DNA of 11,772 nt from Thermodesulfovibrio sp. (GCA_027050975.1 JALUAR010000094.1:6812-18583), one strand, 5' to 3'. Counted from the first letter of the stretch, positions 1 to 7,220 are shown. Notes: generated by a model not told the origin, from the sequence alone. Program-made: numbers and translations.

Positions 1-231
1 GTTTCCCAAAAGGGGATCAATGTTGACGGCGTTGATCTTGAAGGAATAATCCCGAGGATGATCAAAGGTGTTTTTGGATGCGAGGAGGGATGCCCTGCTG
101 ATGCAAAGAGACTTGTTTCGGAAGGATACGGTGGATTTGACCTGGAGTATATCGAAGGAGGAATTCTAAAGGCTCAATATTCACTAAACGGAAGTGACAC
201 CCTTACAATAAAGGTTTTTCCCGATTTTTAA
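1..231 (+). CDS. 3' end of an unrecognised protein (partial, 76 residues visible)
   Basis: The reading frame is open from the first base of the window to a TAA at 229-231, so this is the C-terminal end of a gene that starts to the left. The visible part contains a Cys-x3-Cys-Pro motif (CEEGCP, residues 27-32 of the fragment), followed by a Gly-rich stretch and a C-terminus ending in KVFPDF. The two cysteines could bind a metal or form a disulfide, but I do not recognise the family and assign no function. The gene converges on the minus-strand DUF4388 gene with only 13 bases between the two stops and no visible terminator hairpin. Codon use and composition look like the neighbours, so I take it to be a real gene rather than chance. 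Confidence 0.7.
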   Translation, partial: VSQKGINVDGVDLEGIIPRMIKGVFGCEEGCPADAKRLVSEGYGGFDLEYIEGGILKAQYSLNGSDTLTIKVFPDF

Positions 232-244
232 TATGATTTATCTA

Positions 245-1672
245 TTATAAGGAATGAAGGGCATTCATTGCTTCCGAATGGGTCGGGTCCAGTTTTAATG
301 CCTTCTCAAACTGTGTTTTCGCTCTCTTTTTAAGCCCTGCTGCAAGATAAATCTGTCCTAACTCAACATAATAGTCTGCTTTAAATGGATTCAGCCGGAG
401 AGCCTCTAACATGGCCTCTTCGGCCTGTTTCAGCCGCTTAGGAATATGCCTCAGAGCAAGAGACAGGTGATACCAATATTTGTCCTGTTTCGAATCAAGC
501 CTTGTCGCCCAGCGCAATGCCTCTGCTGCTCCCCAATAGTTCCCTTCCCTCAACTCCTTTACGCCTCTCATAAACTGTTGTCTGGCACGTTGCTCAGGTG
601 GTACGGGTTTTATCTCTTCCTGTTCCTCGGCTTTTACAGGCTCCTCAACAACCTGTGTCTTTTCATTCTTAATCTGTTCAAATGCCTTTGTTATGGCATC
701 AAAGATTACCGTCAACTTCTCCTTTATCTCTTCTCTCCCGGAACTGTAATATCTGTCGGGATGATACCTCTTTGCCAGTCGGTAGTAGCTTCTCTTTATA
801 CTCTGCTCGTCATCATCAGGTGAGACCCCAAGCAGCTGATAAGGAGTCAACTTAGGGAGTTGTTCGTACAGTTCGTTTAACTCCTGCATGAACTGCCTCT
901 CCTCCTCATCCAGTTCCTCCATAAGCTCCTCTACAGATATGGTAACAGGCTCACTGTCTTTACTCTCCTCCAAAATACCTATAGAGTACAGCACATAAAG
1001 CGTCTTTAATGCTTCGAAGGAGCCGATGGATGAGGTATTTAAGATATCTTTGATGGTTCTCTTGCCATCCACAAGACTTAAGACAGCCTTATCATTCTCA
1101 TCCAGTTTTACCTCCTGAAACAAACTCAGAGGGTCGTTGGTTAGCTTCAGTACGGTATCCATGGAAGGCATTTCTCTTTGGATTCTTGTCCAGTTGTTTA
1201 TTCTTTTAACACCTTCGTAAATCAACTCGCCAAGGCTCATCTTCAGCGTTATGATGTCTTCTCCAGGCAGGTCGTCTTCGACAAACTCAAACTCTCCCCT
1301 TTCCAACTGAAATAAACTGTAAATAATCTCCCGAACCTGATATTTTACCCCCCAGAAAAGATCCTTAGGTGTTATATATCCCAGTTCAACCAGGATTGCA
1401 CCTTGCCTTTTCTTGGTGCTTTTTAGAAGCTCTACAGATTTTTCATACTGCTGAAGGTTAATCTTTCCTGCCTTAAGCAGCATCTCTCCGAGCCTATCAT
1501 CCTCGTAAGTGGATGAGGCATAGATGACCTCTCCTTTAATCATATATAGATTTTTGGTAAAGAGTTCTGTTGAAATCTTGAGCGTTCCCGTAACCTTCTT
1601 TCTGTTAAGGGACACAAGTATCTTTGGCAGGCTGTACTCCTTAAGGTCGCCCTTCGGTGGTATCTCTTTCAC
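245..1672 (-). CDS. DUF4388 / J-domain / TPR fusion protein
   Basis: A 475-residue soluble protein with three modules. Residues about 8-160 resemble the DUF4388 (PatA-N-like) domain found in bacterial signalling and gliding proteins. Residues about 275-335 form a J-domain with the diagnostic HPD tripeptide at 304-306, which in DnaJ proteins stimulates the Hsp70 (DnaK) ATPase. Residues about 362-475 form three tetratricopeptide units ending in the typical ALKLDPTHSEA pattern. Glu-rich linkers (about 240-270 and 340-358) separate the modules. The start is GTG at 1672, behind a purine-rich GGGAGGGGAG; the next in-frame Met lies inside the DUF4388 domain, which supports the GTG. The gene begins inside the 3' end of the small membrane-protein gene (32-base overlap), so translational coupling is likely. 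A role as a co-chaperone recruiting DnaK to a TPR-bound client is inference. It is the last gene of the minus-strand array. Confidence 0.88.
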   Translation of the reverse strand: MKEIPPKGDLKEYSLPKILVSLNRKKVTGTLKISTELFTKNLYMIKGEVIYASSTYEDDRLGEMLLKAGKINLQQYEKSVELLKSTKKRQGAILVELGYITPKDLFWGVKYQVREIIYSLFQLERGEFEFVEDDLPGEDIITLKMSLGELIYEGVKRINNWTRIQREMPSMDTVLKLTNDPLSLFQEVKLDENDKAVLSLVDGKRTIKDILNTSSIGSFEALKTLYVLYSIGILEESKDSEPVTISVEELMEELDEEERQFMQELNELYEQLPKLTPYQLLGVSPDDDEQSIKRSYYRLAKRYHPDRYYSSGREEIKEKLTVIFDAITKAFEQIKNEKTQVVEEPVKAEEQEEIKPVPPEQRARQQFMRGVKELREGNYWGAAEALRWATRLDSKQDKYWYHLSLALRHIPKRLKQAEEAMLEALRLNPFKADYYVELGQIYLAAGLKKRAKTQFEKALKLDPTHSEAMNALHSL

Positions 1673-1955
1673 TCTCTTCTGCTCCCCTCCCGTCCATATT
1701 TGTAATAAGTTGTTCTTTATATTTTTCCGCTTCGCTTTTCATGCTTTCAAGCTCTATCTGAAGAGATTCCACCCTTATTTTCAGTGACTGAATAGTATGT
1801 TTTGCCAATAGCAACTCCTCTCTAAGTCTGACCGTATATACTAATATTGCAATAATAAGTAATACAAGAATCAATGATACCCATCCCCATCTCTTTTTAC
1901 CACTTTGCACCTCTTCCAACTCTTTTTCTAATTTTGTCTTCTCTGTCGTATCCAT
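1641..1955 (-). CDS. Small single-pass membrane protein with C-terminal coiled coil
   Basis: A 104-residue protein that I do not recognise as a named family. It has a charged N-terminus (1-22), one strongly hydrophobic segment at about residues 24-42, a heptad-like coiled coil at about 43-85, and a polar tail. This is the layout of a bitopic membrane protein with a rod on one side. The ATG at 1955 follows AAGGA at a good distance (the minus strand reads AAGGAAAAGATT then ATG). The last ten or so codons overlap the start of the DUF4388/J/TPR gene in another frame, a tight arrangement that suggests co-translation and possibly a physical partnership, for example membrane anchoring of the TPR protein. 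That partnership is inference. The topology resembles small divisome or septum-type proteins such as FtsB/FtsL, but no family-specific motif supports that name. Confidence 0.72.
   Translation of the reverse strand: MDTTEKTKLEKELEEVQSGKKRWGWVSLILVLLIIAILVYTVRLREELLLAKHTIQSLKIRVESLQIELESMKSEAEKYKEQLITNMDGRGAEESERDTTEGRP
1682..1691 (-). promoter_or_regulatory. Ribosome binding site for the GTG-started DUF4388 gene
   Basis: On the minus strand this reads GGGAGGGGAG, about 9 bases before the GTG at 1672. It lies within the coding sequence of the upstream small membrane protein. It supports the GTG start over any internal Met codon. Confidence 0.5.
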
Positions 1956-2035
1956 AATCTTTTCCTTTTATAATGGAGATAGGCATTGAAGGTTCCGATA
2001 AGCAGGTCCATACCGGTTAACTGTATTTAATTGGT

Positions 2036-2545
2036 TTAGTGATACCTCTGTACACTAAACCTGTATATTTCCACATCCTGGTCGTACGAAGGGATACCAG
2101 CCTTCAGTTTCGCAATTCTGAGCTGTTCCTCTACAGTGTCAACCCCCTCCAGGTCCGGCAAAAGCAGCCCCTTTAATACTCCCTTTGTTACAATGACTCC
2201 GTATTTTTTGGGATCTAGCTCTGATATATCATGCACCTTTTCAGGCTCGGACAACACATCTACCGAGTAAGTGATCTCCTCCAGTTCATCCTCCTGAACA
2301 GGGTGGAATCTCGGATCCTGGGTTGCTGCCGAAATGGCGTTCTTTATTATCTCAATGGCAAGATTCTCTGTGGTGGGAAGAAATGTTCCTATACATCCCC
2401 TGAGTTGACCGTGCTTCTTGAGTGAGACAAAAACACCTGCCCTACTCTTCATCTTCTCAGGAAGAGGCTCGGGGGGGCTGATAACCCTCCCTTCTCTTAC
2501 GTAAGTCTCAATAGCTCTCTTTGCCAACTCTACAAAGGGATGCAT
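2036..2545 (-). CDS. amrA: AMMECR1-domain protein (AmmeMemoRadiSam system protein A)
   Basis: A 169-residue AMMECR1 domain covering the whole protein. The signature LRGCIG lies at residues 48-53, followed by the conserved ATQDPRF segment (74-80) and the YSVDVLSEPEKV strand. The length matches the stand-alone bacterial and archaeal members. In many bacteria this protein is encoded with a Memo-like protein and a radical SAM enzyme (AmmeMemoRadiSam proteins A, B and C), but neither is in this window. The biochemical function is not settled in the literature I know, and the symbol amrA is used only by family convention. The ATG at 2545 shares one base with the TAA of the upstream polyprenyl synthase gene (TAATG), which indicates translational coupling. 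An AAGGA about 7 bases upstream is a plausible ribosome binding site. The 80 bases downstream, up to the small membrane-protein gene, hold no convincing terminator or promoter. Confidence 0.9.
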   Translation of the reverse strand: MHPFVELAKRAIETYVREGRVISPPEPLPEKMKSRAGVFVSLKKHGQLRGCIGTFLPTTENLAIEIIKNAISAATQDPRFHPVQEDELEEITYSVDVLSEPEKVHDISELDPKKYGVIVTKGVLKGLLLPDLEGVDTVEEQLRIAKLKAGIPSYDQDVEIYRFSVQRYH

Positions 2546-3534
2546 TATTTTGTCCTTTTCAGGGCATAATCAGCCAGGCACAATAGATGTTCCTTCTCAG
2601 GTGAGTCATCAAATATGTTCAACCTCTCCTTTGCCTCTTCCACATACACAGCTGCCTGTTTCATTGACTCCTCTATAACATGATATTTTTCGAAGAGCCT
2701 GTTAAGTTCTTTCAGATCCCCTTCATTAGCAATACCGTCACTGAGGAGTCTCTTAACCATCTCTCTCTCATTATTATTACATACTTTAAGGAGGTACAGA
2801 AGCGGCATAGTCACTTTGCCCTCATCCAGATCCTTACCAAGCCGCTTTCCAAGGGAATCCTCCTCAGCCATATAATCCAGAATATCATCTGCCATCTGGA
2901 AGGCAATACCGGTTTTCATTCCGAACTCGGTAAGTGCCTCTTCGTACTCCTGCCCCTTATTAGAAAGGATTGCCCCTATACGACAGGCGGCAGATATAAG
3001 GGCTCCTGTTTTGGCAGAGATTATCTCAATATACTCATGCTCCTGCACATCCGGGTCTCCGATTTTGCTTAACTGCAGAAGTTCACCCTCTGTCATCTTG
3101 GTAGTGGCAAATGAAAGGGCCTCCATAATCTTCTGGCTTTTTTGATTCACAGCAACACGCAAGGCGTTGGAATAAAGATAATCACCCACAAGGACAACCA
3201 CCTGGTTTCCCCATACGGAATGAGCAGTTGGTCTGCCTCTTCTTAGGTCAGCACCGTCCACAACATCATCATGGAGAAGAGATGCTGTATGAATAGCCTC
3301 TATAATACTGGCAAGCACCACCCGGGGATGCTCTTTATACCCGCAAAGGTCAGCACTTAGCAATAAGAACAAAGGCCTGAGTCTTTTTCCTCCGCTCTGA
3401 ACTATATAGTTACCTATGGCAGGTATAAGAAAGGCTGTACTCTGGAAAAGATTTAAAAGCTCCTTCTCTACCTTCTTAAGTTCCTGAGAGTAAGCTGAAA
3501 AGACCTCTTTTACATCACAAGCTAACTGTGGCAT
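2545..3534 (-). CDS. ispB: Long-chain all-trans polyprenyl diphosphate synthase (IspB/HepT type)
   Basis: A 329-residue member of the trans-isoprenyl diphosphate synthase family, which condenses isopentenyl diphosphate onto an allylic primer. Visible landmarks are GGKRLRP (48-54), the first Asp-rich motif DDVVD (89-93) followed by RRGRPTAH, and the second Asp-rich motif DDILD (216-220) followed by GKDLDEGK (233-240). Both motifs bind the Mg2+-diphosphate. The residues four and five positions before the first motif are small (Ser85, Ala84), a feature of enzymes that make long chains such as octaprenyl or heptaprenyl diphosphate rather than farnesyl diphosphate. The likely product is the side chain of menaquinone or ubiquinone; exact chain length cannot be read from sequence. 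The ATG at 3534 has only a weak ribosome binding site and lies 19 bases after mtnA. It overlaps the AMMECR1 gene by one base. Confidence 0.92.
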   Translation of the reverse strand: MPQLACDVKEVFSAYSQELKKVEKELLNLFQSTAFLIPAIGNYIVQSGGKRLRPLFLLLSADLCGYKEHPRVVLASIIEAIHTASLLHDDVVDGADLRRGRPTAHSVWGNQVVVLVGDYLYSNALRVAVNQKSQKIMEALSFATTKMTEGELLQLSKIGDPDVQEHEYIEIISAKTGALISAACRIGAILSNKGQEYEEALTEFGMKTGIAFQMADDILDYMAEEDSLGKRLGKDLDEGKVTMPLLYLLKVCNNNEREMVKRLLSDGIANEGDLKELNRLFEKYHVIEESMKQAAVYVEEAKERLNIFDDSPEKEHLLCLADYALKRTK

Positions 3535-3553
3535 AATGCTATTTTACCATATA

Positions 3554-4615
3554 TCACTGTTTTATCATTATATCTGACAGATTTATTCCGGGTATAACAA
3601 GTTTTCTAATATCCCTTGGTCTGAAGGCTCCTTTTTCCGTAATAATTGCAGTTACATATTTTGCCGGTGTAACATCAAAGGCCATATTTATCACATCCAC
3701 CCCTTCCGGCGCAATCCGTTGTCCTCGGATGAGTGTTACCTCTTCAGGAGGACGTTCCTCAATAGGGATCATGTCTCCGGAGGGAATTGAAAAGTCAATA
3801 CTACTTAAAGGGGCAGCCACATAAAAGGGAATGCCGTTTTCCTTGGCTAGCACTGCAACGGAGTATGTTCCGATCTTATTAGCCACATCACCGTTACGCA
3901 CAGTTCTGTCTGTACCTACAATACAGAGATCTATTTCTCCCTTTCTCATTAAGGCACCGGCTGAGTTGTCCGTTATAAGCGTAACAGGTATGCCTGCCTG
4001 CATCAGCTCCCAGGTGGTTAGCCTTGCACCCTGAAGCACAGGTCTTGTTTCATCAGCAATAACCCTTATGTTCTTGCCCTGCTCTTTTGCCACAAGAATA
4101 GGTGCTGTTGCCGTTCCATAACCGCCTGTGGCAAGGGCTCCGGCATTACAGTGGGTAAGCACAGTATCTCCATCCTTAATAAATTGTGCTCCCCAAAGAC
4201 CTATTGCCTTGTTTACTTCGATATCCTCTTCCAGAATGGCCTTTGCCTCCTGTATCAGCAACTTTTTCAGTGTCTCAACATCCCTGTCTCTGTTCTGGTT
4301 GAGCATATGCTCCATACGATTCATTGCCCACTGGATGTTCACTGCCGTGGGCCTTGTGGAAATCAGTGTATTGATTACAGGTTTTAGCCTGTCAAGGAAT
4401 TCATCGAAGGAGGATGCCTTGATATCCTGAGCAGCCAGGGCCAGGGCCATTGCAGCTGCAATCCCAATGGCAGGTGCTCCCCTTATCTTGAGAGTTCTTA
4501 TTGTATCAGCCACCATCTGGTAATCGGTACAATCTATATACTCCACCTCCAGAGGCAGCTTACTCTGATCAAGTATCCTTACTTTGTCATCAACCCATTC
4601 AACCGCTTTCACCAT
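3554..4615 (-). CDS. mtnA: S-methyl-5-thioribose-1-phosphate isomerase
   Basis: A 353-residue full-length MtnA of the eIF2B-like isomerase family. It converts 5-methylthioribose-1-phosphate to 5-methylthioribulose-1-phosphate in the methionine salvage pathway. The sequence shows KIRGAPAIGIAAA near residues 43-55, the catalytic-cysteine motif HCNAGALATGGYGTA (Cys156), and GTDRT (Asp236, the second catalytic residue) followed by NGDVANKIGTY. The spacing agrees with characterised MtnA proteins (Cys160 and Asp240 in Bacillus subtilis). No other methionine-salvage gene lies in the window, so the rest of the pathway, or an MTA shunt, must be encoded elsewhere. A ribose-1,5-bisphosphate isomerase is the main alternative, but the NGDVANKIGTY segment and length favour MtnA. 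It starts 52 bases after the Nramp-like gene with a weak GAGAG ribosome binding site, so it may be read through from upstream. Confidence 0.93.
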   Translation of the reverse strand: MVKAVEWVDDKVRILDQSKLPLEVEYIDCTDYQMVADTIRTLKIRGAPAIGIAAAMALALAAQDIKASSFDEFLDRLKPVINTLISTRPTAVNIQWAMNRMEHMLNQNRDRDVETLKKLLIQEAKAILEEDIEVNKAIGLWGAQFIKDGDTVLTHCNAGALATGGYGTATAPILVAKEQGKNIRVIADETRPVLQGARLTTWELMQAGIPVTLITDNSAGALMRKGEIDLCIVGTDRTVRNGDVANKIGTYSVAVLAKENGIPFYVAAPLSSIDFSIPSGDMIPIEERPPEEVTLIRGQRIAPEGVDVINMAFDVTPAKYVTAIITEKGAFRPRDIRKLVIPGINLSDIMIKQ

Positions 4616-4667
4616 TTTTCAACAACTCTCGATACTCTCTATAAACACAGTTGATACTGACTGGATA

Positions 4668-5897
4668 TTATACCATAAACATAAAGGCAAGCATTATTAT
4701 AGTAAGAACAATAATTGCTACCACCGTTGCCCATGCAACAACATTAAAGGCCCTTGAGTTAGTATACTCACCCATTATCTTCTTATTATTTGACAGCCTG
4801 AGGGCATAAATAAGAACAAAGGGCAGAATAAGCCCGTTTATTACCGAAGACAGCACCATCAGGGTAACAAGGGGAGCTCCGGGGATAAGCACAAGTAGAG
4901 CTGAAATCACGATTAAGGAAGTGTAAATCCACATAAACTGCGGAGCTTCCTTGAAGGTCTTATTCACTCCTGCCTCCCATCCCATCGCCTCACAGGTGTA
5001 ATAGGCAGTGGCAAGAGGCACGATGATGGCACCTAAAATAGAGGCATTTGCCAGACTTATGGCAAATATCACTGCAGAAAGGTTTCCGGCAAAGGGAGTT
5101 AAGGCCATGGCTGCCTCAGAAGCATCATTTATCCTGATGCCTGCAGGAAAGAGAACCGTGGCGCATGTGACAATGATAAAGAATGAGACTATATCGGTAA
5201 TGCTGCATCCTATGATGACATCCAGTCTTGATGCCTGGTAGTCCTCTCTCTTGATTCCCTTCTCTGCAATGGAGGACTGGAGATAGAACTGCATCCATGG
5301 TGTTATGGTGGTACCGATTATGGCTATGGTTAGCATAATATACTCGGAGTCCCTCTTAAAGTCCGGAACAACAAGGCTCCTGAAAACCTCTGACCACTGT
5401 GGCTTAGCCAAAATGCCTGATACGACATACCCAAAGTAGAGTATACAGGCAAAAAGGAGTATTCGTTCCACGAAACGATAGGTCCCTTTGGTTACCAGCA
5501 GCCATATAGCAATTGCACCAACAGGAACCATTATATATTTACTGAACCCCAGTATCTGCATACTGGCGGCCCAACCGGAAAGGTTTGCCACTGTGGTGCC
5601 AAGGTTTGCAACAAACAGTCCCAGCATCATGTAGAATGTCACCTTTACCCCGAAGTTCTCTCTTATGAGGTCTGAAAGCCCCTTTCCGGTCACCACTCCC
5701 ATACGTGCCACCATCTCCTGTATTACAATCAGGGATATTGTGGTAGGTATGAGAGTCCAGAGCAGAGAAAGGCCAAAACGGGCCCCTGCTACTGAGTACG
5801 TAGTAATCCCGCTTGCATCATTATCAATATTTGCGGTAATGATGCCCGGACCTAAAACGGACAGAAATAGCCCTATTTTCTTGAGATATCTTTTCAT
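4668..5897 (-). CDS. Nramp-fold divalent metal transporter with non-canonical binding site
   Basis: A 409-residue polytopic membrane protein with about ten or eleven hydrophobic helices and the Nramp landmarks: LGPGIITA in TM1, GKGLSDLIRE after TM2 and a TM6 unwound-helix motif. Nramp proteins are LeuT-fold importers of Mn2+, Fe2+ and related ions. The metal-binding motifs here differ from canonical members. TM1 DPGN is DASG (27-30; Asp kept, Asn replaced by Gly), and TM6 A-T-V-M-P-H is T-T-I-T-P-W (196-201). The soft-metal-selecting Met is therefore Thr199 and the following His is Trp201. Loss of that Met is a mark of the Nramp-related Mg2+ transporters, so transport of Mg2+ or another hard cation is plausible inference. 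The gene lies 14 bases downstream of an MgtE-like sensor gene and is almost certainly co-transcribed with it. Calling it mntH would overstate the evidence. Confidence 0.88.
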   Translation of the reverse strand: MKRYLKKIGLFLSVLGPGIITANIDNDASGITTYSVAGARFGLSLLWTLIPTTISLIVIQEMVARMGVVTGKGLSDLIRENFGVKVTFYMMLGLFVANLGTTVANLSGWAASMQILGFSKYIMVPVGAIAIWLLVTKGTYRFVERILLFACILYFGYVVSGILAKPQWSEVFRSLVVPDFKRDSEYIMLTIAIIGTTITPWMQFYLQSSIAEKGIKREDYQASRLDVIIGCSITDIVSFFIIVTCATVLFPAGIRINDASEAAMALTPFAGNLSAVIFAISLANASILGAIIVPLATAYYTCEAMGWEAGVNKTFKEAPQFMWIYTSLIVISALLVLIPGAPLVTLMVLSSVINGLILPFVLIYALRLSNNKKIMGEYTNSRAFNVVAWATVVAIIVLTIIMLAFMFMV

Positions 5898-5911
5898 GTC
5901 TTAATTGAATT

Positions 5912-7174
5912 TTAGACCTTTTTTCGCTTTCTTTTTGCCTTCGGAGGTAGGATCCTGTCAATGATGTCATCTACCGTTACTATACCGAGTAAAACCCCCT
6001 CGCTGTCAATAACAGGGATTGCCACCAGGTTGTACTTGGATATAGCCGCAGCAACCACTGATTCGTCATCCTCTGGACAGACAGTTTTTATATTGGTAAC
6101 CATTATGTCGGAGAGCATCTTTTCAGGCTCTGCAAGAAGAAGCTCCCTGAGGGAAAGCACTCCGATAAGAACCTCTTCATCATCAATCACATAGATGTAA
6201 TAGATGGTCTCAATCTCTTCTGCATCCTTTTTGAATAGCTCCATCGCCTCTTTAACAGTGGTATCAGGTGGATAGGCAAGGAATTCATTTGTCATCAAAC
6301 CGCCTGCGGTATCCTCTTCATGTTCAAGGAGTTCCTGAATATCCTCGGCATCTTCTTTATTGATTCTCTCGAGGATCTCCTTCATCTTTTCAGCGGGCAG
6401 ATCACCAAGGATGTCTGCAGCCTCATCAGGAGGCATCTCTCCTATAATTACGGATGCCCTGTCAGAGTCCATCTCCTCAATAATCCTTGTCTGAACATCC
6501 GGCTCCAGTTCTGACAGGGTTTCAGCAGCAGTCTTTACATCCAGATCCTTGAATAGACTCTCACCTTCATCACGTGAAACAGAACTAATGATCTCCGCTA
6601 TATCCGCTGGATGGAGCTTTGCCACCATGTCTCTCGGTACTGTAAGGGCTATGGTCTTCAACTTGGGCTCAAGGGGCTGTATGTAGTTCCAGCTTATCAG
6701 GTTATAAGGAAGAGGAACCTTAAGAAGCTTTAAAAATTCACTACCCTTTTTCTCTATACCAAGCCTTCTGAGAATCCCTCTCAGTCCGGCATCTATTGCC
6801 ACAAGGACCGCCTTTCCGCCGTATCCCTCAAGCTTGATATCATTTACTCTTACCACCTTTGCTCCTGTTGCATCCACGATCTGCTTGTCAAGAATGTCCC
6901 TTGCAGCAAGGAGGTCCTCGTCAGAAGGAACATACTCGGTAAGATTATCTTTAGTCAGGGTAGTGGCTATTATTCTTCTGTTAAAGATACTGATACTTTC
7001 CCACGGAAGCCTGTAGGTCTGCTTCCTGTTTGAGACAATAAGGGAATCCACCACCGGGAGAGGCTCGCCTTTGACAATAATAAGGTCTTTAAGCCGTCCC
7101 AGTTCCTCTCCCTTAAGGTCAAGGACAGACTGTTTAAGTATTTCACTCAGAAATATCTCTCCGAATATTGGCAT
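5912..7174 (-). CDS. Soluble MgtE-like ion sensor: PRC-barrel-like segments, MgtE_N and two CBS domains
   Basis: A 420-residue protein with no membrane segment. Residues 1-85 and about 90-165 resemble two PRC-barrel modules (LKGEELGRLKDLIIV; DATGAKVVRVNDIKLEG). Residues about 183-285 match the MgtE intracellular N domain (LHPADIAEIISS, then EEMDSDRASVIIGEMPPDEAADILGDLP-like helical repeats). Two CBS domains follow: about 288-348, opening with DTAGGLMTNEFLAYPPDTTVKEAM-type sequence, and about 352-408, ending GIVTVDDIIDRI. The C-terminus is a short basic tail. In MgtE channels the N and CBS domains bind Mg2+ and close the pore; here the MgtE transmembrane domain is absent. The neighbouring Nramp-like transporter is the obvious target, which is inference. 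The ATG at 7174 is preceded by GAAGGAGAAGG, a strong ribosome binding site. Annotation as a magnesium transporter by domain match would be misleading. Confidence 0.9.
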   Translation of the reverse strand: MPIFGEIFLSEILKQSVLDLKGEELGRLKDLIIVKGEPLPVVDSLIVSNRKQTYRLPWESISIFNRRIIATTLTKDNLTEYVPSDEDLLAARDILDKQIVDATGAKVVRVNDIKLEGYGGKAVLVAIDAGLRGILRRLGIEKKGSEFLKLLKVPLPYNLISWNYIQPLEPKLKTIALTVPRDMVAKLHPADIAEIISSVSRDEGESLFKDLDVKTAAETLSELEPDVQTRIIEEMDSDRASVIIGEMPPDEAADILGDLPAEKMKEILERINKEDAEDIQELLEHEEDTAGGLMTNEFLAYPPDTTVKEAMELFKKDAEEIETIYYIYVIDDEEVLIGVLSLRELLLAEPEKMLSDIMVTNIKTVCPEDDESVVAAAISKYNLVAIPVIDSEGVLLGIVTVDDIIDRILPPKAKRKRKKV

Positions 7175-7210
7175 ATCCCTTCTCCTTCAGGGATTATTAT
7201 CACATAATCC
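7175..7210 (-). promoter_or_regulatory. Two overlapping inverted repeats in the leader of the MgtE-like gene
   Basis: The 46-base gap before the MgtE-like gene holds two short inverted repeats. The distal one (7191-7210) has 7-base perfect arms, GGATTAT and ATAATCC, around a 6-base loop. The proximal one (7175-7194) has 6-base arms, ATCCCT and AGGGAT, around an 8-base loop that contains the ribosome binding site, and it ends right at the ATG. The two share the ATCC at 7191-7194, so they cannot both form. This could be a translational switch or a protein operator. The arms are short and may be chance. Confidence 0.35.
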
Positions 7211-7220
7211 AAAGACTATT

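Noticed and set aside
1956..2035. TATAAA-like sequence upstream of the small membrane-protein gene as an internal promoter.
   Set aside because: It overlaps the ribosome binding site, so transcription would start inside it, and no -35 element is present 17 bases upstream.
4616..4667. A SAM-type riboswitch before mtnA, suggested by the methionine-salvage role.
   Set aside because: The 52-base gap is too short for any known SAM riboswitch, and no convincing stems are present.
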